64,000 nucleotides of DNA, taken from positions 1,302,001-1,366,000 of the forward strand of contig NZ_CP013378.1 of assembly GCF_001718415.1 (NCBI RefSeq), written 5' to 3'. Each line of letters starts with the position of its first letter. The first letter of the stretch is position 1. The position numbers and the translations under genes are program-made. Shown one piece after another: positions 1-10,600 of the stretch. Below the pieces are notes generated by a model. That model was not told the origin of the DNA. It saw only the letters and a list, made by a program, of their open reading frames with translations, and ran no database searches. The DNA comes from Burkholderia pseudomultivorans (GTDB taxonomy: Bacteria; Pseudomonadota; Gammaproteobacteria; Burkholderiales; Burkholderiaceae).

Positions 1-1010
1 CGTGCCGACCACACCGCCGAGACCACCCGTCGGATCACCGCTGCCACCAACGCCGCCCAGCGCACCCGTCACCGTACCGACCGCACCGGTCGCCGCATTA
101 GCCACCGTACCGACGACACCACCAAGGCCCCCGGTCGAACCACCACTTCCGCCGATGCCACCCAACGCCCCGGTCACCGTACCGACCACGCCACCGAGAC
201 CACCCGTCGGATCACCGCTGCCACCAACGCCACCCAGCGCACCCGTTACCGTACCGACCGCACCGGTCGCCGCGTTGGTCACCGTACCGACGACACCACC
301 AAGGCCACCGGTCGCACCACCACTTCCGCCGATGCCACCCAGCGCCCCCGTCACCGTACCGACCACGCCACCGAGGCCACCCGTCGGATCACCGCTGCCA
401 CCAACGCCGCCCAGCGCACCCGTTACCGTACCGACCGCACCGGTCGCCGCGTTGGTCACCGTACCGACGACACCACCAAGACCACCGGTCGAGCCACCAC
501 TTCCCCCGATTCCACCCAGCGCACCCGTCACCGTACCGACCACGCCACCGAGACCACCCGTCGGATCACCGCTGCCACCAACGCCGCCCAGCGCACCCGT
601 TACCGTACCGACGACACCACCAAGGCCACCGGTCGCACCACCACCTCCGCCGATGCCACCCAACGCCCCCGTCACCGTACCGACCACGCCGCCGAGACCA
701 CCTATCGGATCCCCGCTGCCACCAACGCCGCCCAGTGCACCCGTTACCGTACCGACGACACCACCAAGACCACCGGTCGAGCCACCACTCCCGCCGATGC
801 CACCCAACGCCCCGGTCACCGTACCGACCACGCCACCGAGACCACCCGTCGGATCACTACTGCCACCAACACCACCCAACGCACCCGTCACCGCGCCGAC
901 CGCCCCCGTAGCCGCATTGCCCACCGTTCCGACCACACCACCCAGGCCGCCTGCTGCGCCACCACTGCCCCCGACTCCGCCAAGCGCCCCCGTCACCGTG
1001 CCGGCCACGC
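1..1010 (-). repeat. 72-bp in-frame tandem repeats, two alternating unit types
   Basis: About twelve 72-bp units can be counted, some with a 33-bp insert. Type A encodes GSGDPTGG and type B encodes GSGGSTGG or GSGGATGG, and they alternate strictly along the array. All units stay in frame, so the array lengthens or shortens the protein without breaking it. Confidence 0.85.
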
Positions 1011-1326
1011 CCGCCACCGGCTCGAGCAACCCGCTACCGATATTGACCGTCGCGCTTCCCGTCCCCGTTCCCGCCATCCCGATCGAGATGCCTCCGCCGT
1101 TCGCCGGACTGCCAACCGACACCGCTCCATTCCCCCATCCCGTCACGGTGCCGATCAGCCCCCCGGACGCCGGCGATGCGCCTTCGATGATCACGCCGTC
1201 GGTGTTACTGAGACTTCCCGGGACGGCAGTCACGACCACCGCCTCGGATGAACCGGCGGCCATGCTGAACAAAGCCGCGACCGACAAGGCGATGCCCGTC
1301 AATTTCACGTTCATTTTCGTTTTCAT
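1..1326 (-). CDS. glycine-rich tandem-repeat secreted/surface protein (3' end outside window)
   Basis: This is an open frame of 442 codons reading off the left edge, so the C-terminus is unseen. It starts at ATG 1324-1326 behind GAGGTT eight bases upstream. The N-terminus (MKTKMNVKLTGIALSVAALF then SMAAGSSEA) is a typical Sec signal peptide. After about 70 non-repeated residues the protein becomes almost pure Gly/Val/Thr/Leu/Ser, built from 24-residue units of the form GTVTGALGGVGGSGDPTGG-LGGVV. Some units carry an 11-residue insert (GTVTNAATGAV). Proteins like this in Burkholderia are often labelled collagen-like or glycine-rich repeat proteins, but a strict Gly-X-Y collagen pattern is not kept here. 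It follows the giant autotransporter on the same strand, so a surface or extracellular role is inferred. The function is unknown. Confidence 0.75.
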   Translation of the reverse strand, partial: MKTKMNVKLTGIALSVAALFSMAAGSSEAVVVTAVPGSLSNTDGVIIEGASPASGGLIGTVTGWGNGAVSVGSPANGGGISIGMAGTGTGSATVNIGSGLLEPVAGVAGTVTGALGGVGGSGGAAGGLGGVVGTVGNAATGAVGAVTGALGGVGGSSDPTGGLGGVVGTVTGALGGIGGSGGSTGGLGGVVGTVTGALGGVGGSGDPIGGLGGVVGTVTGALGGIGGGGGATGGLGGVVGTVTGALGGVGGSGDPTGGLGGVVGTVTGALGGIGGSGGSTGGLGGVVGTVTNAATGAVGTVTGALGGVGGSGDPTGGLGGVVGTVTGALGGIGGSGGATGGLGGVVGTVTNAATGAVGTVTGALGGVGGSGDPTGGLGGVVGTVTGALGGIGGSGGSTGGLGGVVGTVANAATGAVGTVTGALGGVGGSGDPTGGLGGVVGT

Positions 1327-1646
1327 GAATAACCTCATTTCGGTTGGACAACCGCGGGACAGCTCGAGCGATGACGCTTGGACCCTGTCGCCCGCAGGCG
1401 GCATGAATCGTTGGCGGATTGCCCGAATCGGACGGAACGACGAATCAATTGCCCGATATGACAAAGCGTTGAAACAGCTGAAACCGTTGAAACGAAACCT
1501 GCCGGTTCGACAGCACGCGAGCCTTCGCACACAACATCCATTCGCATCACGAAACATTCACGATGCAAACCAACAGGCCGACCATCAAACCCTCGATCAA
1601 CAACCGGCCGCTCGCGACACCCGCATCGCGAGCGGCCGATTCCCCC
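1327..1646. other. intergenic region between autotransporter and repeat protein
   Basis: These 320 bases hold no convincing gene. They contain the autotransporter terminator hairpin (1605-1638). They also hold three consecutive 9-bp repeats at 1467-1493 (CGTTGAAAC, AGCTGAAAC, CGTTGAAAC on the plus strand), about 140 bp upstream of the repeat-protein start, which may be a regulator site. No clear -35/-10 pair was found. Confidence 0.6.
1605..1638 (-). terminator. intrinsic-terminator-like hairpin after the autotransporter
   Basis: A perfect 13-bp stem (CGGCCGCTCGCGA at 1605-1617 with TCGCGAGCGGCCG at 1626-1638) and an 8-base loop start nine bases past the autotransporter stop. On the minus strand it is followed by GTTGTTGAT, which is only a weak U-tract. 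Confidence 0.65.
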
Positions 1647-4600
1647 TTAGAACTTCCACAGCAGATTGGCGTACAGCGCGTGGTCGCTGATGCTGCCGCC
1701 GAGCTGGCCGCTATACGACAAGCCGAGCGACAGGTTCTTCGTGACCGCCGCATCGACGCCGACCTCCAGCACCGCGGCATCCCGCGCGATCGGCACGCCG
1801 ACCACGCTGAACGGCGAACCGCCGCTCGCGAACGACAGCGTCGAGCCCGGCTGCGTATTGCCGAACGCATGCCGCCAGCCGACCGTACCGAATGCCGTGA
1901 CCTTGCCCTTGGTGGTCACCGCGACGTCGGTCGATGCCCGCACGCCGAGCGTCGAGTAGCCGATGCCGTTCGTGCCGGACTCGCCCTGCAGCGCCGCCGC
2001 GCCGCCGTCCTCCTTGAAGCCGCCGGTATGCAGGCTCGCGTACGCCAGCCCGACGAACGGTTCGAGCGCGATATTGCGGAACGCCGTCGAGTAACCGAGC
2101 TCGGTGAACACCTGCGTCGCGTTGGCGTCGTAGCTGGCGGTATCGTGGTCGGAAAAGCCGGCGAACGACGGATTGCGCTCGCTATGCACGCGATACCACG
2201 ACTGCGCCAGGCCGCCGCGCACGTTCCACGCGTCGTATCGACCGCTGGCGTACAGCGCGATCGTCTCGCCGTTCACCGTCGCCGATTCGTTCTCGTCGGT
2301 ATGGAGCAGGCTGCGCGAAGCGCCGCCCGCGATACCGACTCGCCAGTGGCTGCTGACCTCCGCATCCGTCCCGACGATGAACCCGTACAGGTTGCGGTCG
2401 ACCGTCGCGACGCCATCGCCGTCGAAGCGGCTGTGCGACCCGTACACGCGGCCCCACACCGCCGGCTTGTACGACTTGGCCGGCGTGCAGCCGTTCTCCG
2501 ATGCGAGGCGCCGATCGAGCGATGCCGCGTGGTCGTCCGCCGACACCGGCGCCTCGCAGCCGCACAACGCCCCGCCGGGCTGCGAGCCGAGCCGCGCACG
2601 GTCGAGCACCGCGTCACGCACATAGCGGCTGTCCGACAGCAACACGCTCTTCGTGCTCGGATACAGATCGCCGGCAAGCTGCGCGAAGGCGTGGTTCGCG
2701 GTCGGCGCGTCCGACGTCAGCACCGTGTCGAACACCGGGTTGCCGGCGCCGAGCGTGCCGATCGCGCCGGCCACCGCCTGCCCGTCGGGCGTCGTCGCCA
2801 CCGACGCGAACGGCGTACCGTTCGGCGCCAGCGACAGCAGCACCCGCGTCGCATCGTAGTTGAGCGTCGGCGTCAGGAACGCATACGTCGAATTCACCGC
2901 ACTGAACTGCCCCTGCACGCCCGCGCCGGCATTCAAGATCGTGTAGATCTTGTTCGGCTGGTACTGCCCGGTCGCCGCGACGACCTGCACCGAGCCGCCA
3001 TTGAGCGTGGCCGAACCGGTCACGTCGAGGCCGCCGCTCTGTTGCGGCGTGGCGCCGACCTGCAGCGTCGAGCCCGGCTGGAACGTCGCATTGCCCGCCA
3101 CCTTCAGCGGCTGCCCGAGCTGCAGGACCGACGCGGTGCCGCCCGTCGACACGACGAGGCCGCCGATCGTGCCCGTCCCGGTGACGCTTGCGCCGCTGCC
3201 GACGGTCACCGGCGAGTTGGCCAGCGAGCCGGACACGGCGAGCGTGCCGCCGGCCACGGTCGTCGGCCCGGACAGCGTGTTCGTGCCGCTCAGCAGCTGC
3301 GAGCCCGTGCCGGTCAGCGTCAACGGACCGGTGCCCGACAGCGTGCCGGCGAACGTGCTGGTGCCGGTGGTGTTGACCGTCAGCGGCGTATTGCCGAGGT
3401 TCACGTTCGAACCCGTCGTGCCCGACAGCGTGCCGATCGACTGCGGCGCGGTCGAGCCGGCAAGGTTCAGCGTCGCACCGCTGCCCGCGAGCGTCACCGG
3501 GCTGGTCGGCGCGAGGCTGCCTGCACCGGAGAGGGCGAGCGTGCTGCCGCTGCCGATCGTCGTGTCGCCGGTGTAGGTGTTCGCGCCGCTCAGCGTCTGC
3601 GTGCCGCCGCCCTGCACCGTGAAGCCGCCGGTGCCCGCGATCATGCCGCCGAAGTTGCCGCCCGCCGGCCCGGCCACGGTCAGCGTGTTGCCGCCCAGAT
3701 TGACGGTGGAACCCGCGGTGCCCGACAGCGCGCGCGTCATCTGCGGCGTCGTCGCGGCGCCGATGTCGAGCTTGGCGCCGTTGCCGGCCAGCGTCAGCGC
3801 GCTGCCGACCGACAGGCTGCCCTTGCCGCCGACCGCCAGCGTGCTGCCGTTGCCGATCGTCGTATTGCCGGTGTAGGCGTTCGCGCCGCTCAGCGTCGTC
3901 GTCGACGGGCCGGTGACCGACAGGTTGCCGCTGCCCGAAATCGCCCCGCCGAGGCCGAGGTTGTTCGCGCCGCCGACCGTCAGCGTCGAGCCCGCGCCGA
4001 GATTCACCGCGTTGCCAAGAGTCGTGCCTGCGACGCTCGTGCCGAGCGTGCCGCCCTTGCCGCCGACATTCAGCGTGCCGCTGCCGAGTGCCGTCGACGT
4101 GCCGGCCAGCAGCGTACCGCCGCCGCTGACGCTGGTGCCGCCGGTATAGGTGTTGGCGCCCGACAGCGTCGTCGTCGCGGGGCCGGTGAACGCGAGGTTG
4201 CCGCTGCCGGAAATCGCGCCGCTCAGGCCGAGGCTCTGCGTGCCGCCGACGGTCAGCGTCGAACCCGTACCGAGGTTCACGGCGTTGGCCAGCGTCGTCC
4301 CGGGCGCACCGGCTGCCAGCGTGCCACCTGCGCCGCTCGTGTTCAGCGCGCCGGTGCCGAGGGCCGTGTTGCTGCCTGCGACCAGCGTGCCGCCGCCGGC
4401 CAGGGTCGTGCCGCCCGTGTACGTGTTCGGGCCGGTCAGCGTCTCGGTGCCAGTGCCCGACAGCGTCAGGCTGCCGCCCGTGCCAGCGATCGTGCCGCCG
4501 TATGTGCCGTTGCCCGTGCCGCCCAGCGTCAGGTTGTTGCCGCCGAGATTCACCGTCGAACCGGCCACGCCCGACAGCGTGCCGGTCGTCTGCGGCGTCG

Positions 4601-7600
4601 TGGCGCCGCTGACGTCGAAGGTTGCGCCTGCACCCGTCAGGCTGACCGGCGTCGATGCCGACAGGCTGCCGCCCGCACCGATCGCCAGCGTACCGCTGTT
4701 GATCGTCGTCGCGCCGGTGTAGGTGTTGTTGCCCGTCAGCGTTTCGGTCCCCGTGCCCGACAGCGTCAGACCACCGGTGCCTGCGACGGTGCCGCCATAC
4801 GTGCCGCTACCCGAGCCGCCGAGCGTCAGCGTGTTGCTGCCGAGGTTCACCGTCGAGCCCGATACACCCGACAGTGCACCCGTGGTCTGCGGCGTCGTGG
4901 CCGCGCTCAGGTCCAGCGTCGAACCCGTGCCGGCCAGATCGACCGCGCTGCCTGACGACAGGCTGCCGCCTGCACCGACCGCCAGCGTGCTGCCGTTACC
5001 GATCGTCGTATTGCCGGTGTACGAGCCCGCGCCGGTCAGCGTCGTTGTCGACGGGCCGCTCACCGACAGGTTGCCGCCGCCTGAAATCGCACCGCCGAGG
5101 CCGAGGTTGTTCGCACCGCCGACCGTCAGCGTCGAACCGTTGCCGAGATTGATCGCATTGGTCAGCGTCGTTCCCGCGACGCTCGTGCCGAGCGTACCGC
5201 CCGCGCCGCTGGTGTTCAGCGCGCCCGTGCCGAGTGCCGAACCGTTTCCGGCGATCAGCGTGCCGCCACCGGTCAGGTTCGTGCCGCCGCCATACGTGTT
5301 CGCACCCGTCAGCGTTTCGGTACCCGTACCGGCCAGCGTGAGACTACCGCTCGCACCGGTGATCGTGCCGTCGTAAGTACCACTACCCGATCCACCCAGC
5401 GTCAGGCCGTTGTTGCCGAGGTTCACCGTCGAACCGGCGACGCCCGACAAAGCACCCGTCGCCTGCGGCGAAGTCGCGCCGCTCAGGTCCAGCGTCGAAC
5501 CCGTGCCGGCCAGATCGACCGCGCTGCCCGCCGACAGGCTGCCGCCCGCGCCGACCGCCAGCGTGCTGCCGGTGCCGATCGTCGTGTTGCCGGTGTACGA
5601 GCTCGTACCGGTCAGCGTCGTCGTCGACGGGCCGCTCACCGACAGGTTGCCGCTGCCCGAAATCGCGCCACCGAGGCCGAGGCCGTTCGCGCCGCCGACC
5701 GTCAGCGTCGAGCCCGCGCCGAGGTTCACGTCGTTGCCGAGCGTCGTGCCGGCCACGGTGACGCCGAGCGTGCCGCCCGCGCCGCTGGTGTTCAGCGCAC
5801 CCGTGCCGAGCGCCGAGCCGCTGCCGGCGAGCAGCGTGCCGCCGCCGGTCAGGTTCGTGCCGCCCGTGTACGTGTTCGTCCCCGTCAGCGTTTCGGTACC
5901 CGTGCCGCCCAGCGTCAGGCTGCCGCCCGCACCCGCGATCGTGCCGGCATACGTGCCGCTGCCCGTGCCGCCGAGCGTCAGGTTGTTGCCGCCGAGGTTC
6001 ACCGTCGAACCCGACACACCCGACAAAGCGCCCGTGGTCTGCGGCGTCGTTGCGCCGCTCAGGTCGAAGGTTGCGCCCGCACCCGTCAGGTTCACCGGCG
6101 TCGAACCCGACAGGCTGCCGCCCGCGCCGATCGCCAGCGTGCCGCTGTTGATCGTCGTCGCACCCGTATAGGTGTTCGCGCCGGTCAGCGTTTCGGTGCC
6201 GGTGCCCGTCATGGTCACGCCGCCCGTGCCGGCGATGTTGCCCGCATAGGTGCCGTTGTCCGGGCCGCCGAGCGTCAGGTTGTTGTTGCCGAGGTTCACC
6301 GTCGAGCCGGCCACGCCCGAGATCGCGCCGGTCGACTGCGGCGACGAGGCGCCGCTCAGGTCGAGCGTCGCGCCCGACGTCGTCAGGCTGACCGGGCTGC
6401 TCGACGACAGGCTGCCGTTGCCGCTGATCGCCAGCGTGCCGCTGTTGATCGTCGTCGCGCCGGTGTAGGTATTGTTGCCGGTCAGCGTTTCGGTCCCCGT
6501 GCCCGACAGCGTCAGCCCGCCCGTGCCGCCGATCACGCCCGCGTACGTGCCATTGCCCGACCCGCCGAGCGTGAGCGTATTGCCGCCGAGGCTCACGCTC
6601 GTATCCGCGTTGCCGGACAACGCGCCCGTGGTCTGCGGCGAAGTCGCCCCGCTCAGGTCCAGCTTCGCGCCCGTGCCGGTCAGATCGATCGCGCTGCCCG
6701 ACGACAGGCTGCCGCCCGCGCCGACCGCCAGCGTGCTGCCGGCGCCGATCGTCGTGTCGCCGGTGTAGGTGTTCGCGCCGGTCAGCGTCGTCGTCGCGGG
6801 GCCAGTGACGGCCAGGTTGCCGCTGCCCGCGATCGCGCCGCCCAGGCCGAGGCCGTTTGCGCCGCCGACCGTCAGCGTCGCGCCGGCGCCGAGATTCACG
6901 TCGTTGCTCAGCGTCGTGCCCGGCGTGCTCGCGCTCAGCGTGCCGCCTGCGCCGCTCGCGTTCAGCGCGCCGGTGCCGAGCGCCGTGCCGCTGCCCGCGA
7001 CCAGCGTGCCGCCGCCGGCCAGGGTCGTGCCGCCCGTGTACGTGTTGTTGCCCGTCAGCGTCTCGGTGCCCGTGCCCGACAGCGTCAGGCTACCGCCCGT
7101 GCCGGCGATCGTGCCGCCGTACGTGCCGTTGCCCGTGCCGCCCAGCGTCAGGTTGTTGCCGCCGAGATTCACCGTCGAACCGGCCACGCCCGACAGCGTG
7201 CCGGTCGTCTGCGGCGTCGTGGCGCCGCTGACGTCGAAGGTTGCGCCCGCACCCGTCAGGCTGACCGGCGTCGATGCCGACAGGCTGCCGCCCGCACCGA
7301 TCGCCAGCGTACCGCTGTTGATCGTCGTCGCGCCGGTGTAGGTGTTGTTGCCCGTCAGCGTTTCGGTGCCCGTGCCCGACAGCGTCAGACCACCGGTGCC
7401 TGCGACGGTGCCGCCATACGTGCCGCTACCCGAGCCGCCGAGCGTCAGCGTGTTGCTGCCCAGGTTCACCGTCGAGCCCGACACGCCCGACAGTGCACCC
7501 GTCGTCTGCGGCGTCGTGGCCGCGCTCAGGTCCAGCGTCGAACCCGTGCCGGCCAGATCGACCGCGCTGCCCGACGACAGGTTGCCACCCGCACCGACCG

Positions 7601-10600
7601 CCAGCGTGCTGCCGTTACCGATCGTCGTATTACCGGTGTAGGTGTTCGTACCGGTCAGCGTCGTCGTCGACGGGCCGCTCACCGACAGGTTGCCGCCGCC
7701 CGAAATCGCACCGCCGAGGCCGAGGTTGTTCGCACCGCCGACCGTCAGCGTCGAACCGTTGCCGAGATTGATCGCATTGGTCAGCGTCGTTCCCGCGACG
7801 CTCGTGCCGAGCGTACCGCCCGCGCCGCTGGTGTTCAGCGCGCCCGTGCCGAGTGCCGAACCGTTTCCGGCGATCAGCGTGCCGCCACCGGTCAGGTTCG
7901 TGCCGCCGCCATACGTGTTCGCACCCGTCAGCGTTTCGGTACCCGTACCGGCCAGCGTGAGACTACCGCTCGCACCGGCGATCGTGCCGTCGTAAGTACC
8001 ACTACCCGATCCACCCAGCGTCAGGCCGTTGTTGCCGAGGTTCACCGTCGAACCGGCGACACCCGACAGCGTACCGGTCGTCTGCGGCGTCGTGGCGCCG
8101 CTGACGTCGAAAGTTGCGCCCGCACCGGCGAGATTCACCGGGCTGCTTGCGGACAGGCTGCCGCCCGCGCCGATCGCCAGCGTACCGCTGTTGATCGTCG
8201 TCGCGCCGGTATACGTGTTGGCCCCGGTCAGCGTTTCCGTGCCGGTGCCCGACATCGTCAACCCGCCGGTGCCGCCGATCGTGCCGGCATAGTTGCCGTT
8301 GCCGCTGCCGGCCAGCGTCAGCGTATTGCCGCCGAGATTGACGTTGGTGCCCGCCACGCCCGACAGCATCCCGCTCGTCTGCGGCGAAGTCGCCGCGCTG
8401 ATGTCGAGCGCGGCGCCCGTGCCGGCCAGGTCGATCGCGCTGCCCGCCGACAGGCTGCCGCCCGCGCCGACCGCCAGCGTGCTGCCGGTGCCGATCGTCG
8501 TGTTGCCGGTGTACGAGCCCGCGCCGGTCAGCGTCGTCGTCGACGGGCCTGTGACCGACAGATTGCCGCTGCCCGAGATCGCGCCGCCGAGGCCGAGATC
8601 GTTCGCGCCGCCGACCGTCAGCGTCGCGCCGGCGCCGAGATTCACCGCATTGCCCAGCGTCGTGCCGCCGACGTTCGTGCCGAGCGAGCCGCCCGCGCCC
8701 GTCACGTTCAGCGCGCCCGAGCCCAGCGCGCTGCCGTTACCCGCCATCAGGCCGCCGCCGCTCAGCGTGGTGCCGCCGTCGTAGGTGTTCGTGCCGGTCA
8801 GCGTCGTCGTACCCGCGCCGGTTTGCGCGAGGCCGCCGCTGCCGGAAATCGTCCCGCTCAGGCCGAGATCGTTGGCGCCGTTCAGCCCGAGCGTCGCGCC
8901 GCCGCCGAGCGTGACCGCGTTGCCGAGCGTCGTGCCGTTCACGCTCGCGCTCAGCGTCCCGTTCCCGGTGACGTTCAGCGCGCCGGAACCGAGCGCGGTG
9001 TTGCTGCCCACGCTCAACCCACCGCTGTTCAACGTGGTGCCGCCGGTGTACGCGTTCGCGCCGCCGAGCGTGGTCGTGCCGGAGCCGGACTGCACCACGC
9101 TGCCCGCGCCGGAAATGATGCCGTTCAGGCCGAAGTCGAACGCGCCGCCGAGGTTCAGCGCCGAGCCGGCGCCGAGATCGACCGCGTTCGCCAGCAGCAG
9201 GTTGGCCGTGCTCGCGCTGAGTGCGCCGCCGGCGCCGCTCACGCCGAGCGTGCCCGTGCCGAGTGCCGTATTGCTGCCGACCGACAGACCGCCGGCGCTG
9301 AGCGTCGTGCCGCCCGTGTAAGTGTTCGGGCCGGTCAGCGAGGTCGTTCCGGTGCCGGTTTGCGCGAGACTGCCGCCGCCCGAGATGATGCCGCCGAGGC
9401 CCAGGTCGTTCGTGCCGCCGAGCGTGAGTGCCGAGCCCGCACCGAGATTCACCGCATTGTTCAGCGTCGTCCCGCCGATGCTCGCGGCCAGCGTGCCGCC
9501 TGCGCCGCTCGTGTTCAGCGCGCCCGTGCCGAGCGCCGAACCGTTGCCGGCGATCAGCGTGCCGCCGCCGATGAGGTTCGTGCCGCCGCCATACGTGTTC
9601 GCACCGGTCAGCGTCTCGGTGCCGGTACCGGCCAGCGTGAGACTGCCGCCCGCACCCGCGATCGTGCCGTCATAGGTGCCGCTGCCCGCGCCGCCGAGCG
9701 TCAGGCCGGTGCCGCCGAGATTCACCGTCGCGCCCGCGACGCCCGACAGCGTGCCGATCGTCTGCGGCAGCGCCGCTCCGCTCAGGTCGAAGGCCGCGCC
9801 CACGCTGGCGAGGTTCACCGCGCCGCTCGCCGCGAGGCTGCCGCCGCCGCCGATCGCCAGCGTGCCGCTGTTGATCGTCGTGCCGCCCGTATACGTGTTG
9901 GCGCCCAGCAGCGTTTCCGTGCCGGTGCCCGACATCGTCAGCCCGCCCGTGCCGCCGATGGTGCCGCCGAAGCTCGCGTTGGCCGAGCCGTCCAGCGTCA
10001 GCGCGTTGCCGCCGAGGTTCACCGTCGAGCCCGCGACGCCGGCCAGCCCGCCGATCGTCTGCGGCGAACCGGCCGCGCCGAGGTCGAGCGTCGCGCCGAC
10101 GCCGGACAGATCGAACAGGCTGCCGCCCGACAGACTGCCGCCCGCGCCCACCGCCAGCGTGCTGCCGGCGCCGATCGTCGTGTTGCCGGTATACGAGCCC
10201 GCGCCGGTCAGCGTCGTCGTCGACGGACCGTTCACCGACAGGTTGCCGGCGCCCGAAATTGCCCCGCCCAGGCCGAGATCGTTCGCGCCGCCAACCGTCA
10301 GCGTCACGCCCGTGCCGAGATTCACCGCGTTGCCGAGCACGGTGCCGGCGACGCTCGTGCCGAGCGAGCCACCCGCACCCGCAACGTTCAGCACACCGGT
10401 GCCGAGCGCCGCGCCATTGCCGGCGATCAGCCCGCCGCCGCTCAGCGTCGTGCCGCCCTTGAACGTGTTCGCACCGAGCAGCGTCGTCGTACCCGTGCCG
10501 GTCTGGGCAAGGCCGCCGTCGCCCGAGATCACGCCGCCGAGGCTCAGATCGGCCGAGCCGTTCAGGCCGAGCGTCGCGCCGGCGCCGAGACTCACCGCGT

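Noticed and set aside
2..1690. 562-codon plus-strand frame rich in Pro and Thr
   Set aside because: It is the antisense shadow of the glycine-rich minus-strand repeats (GGT/GGC read backwards as ACC/GCC). The minus strand has the signal peptide and ribosome site.
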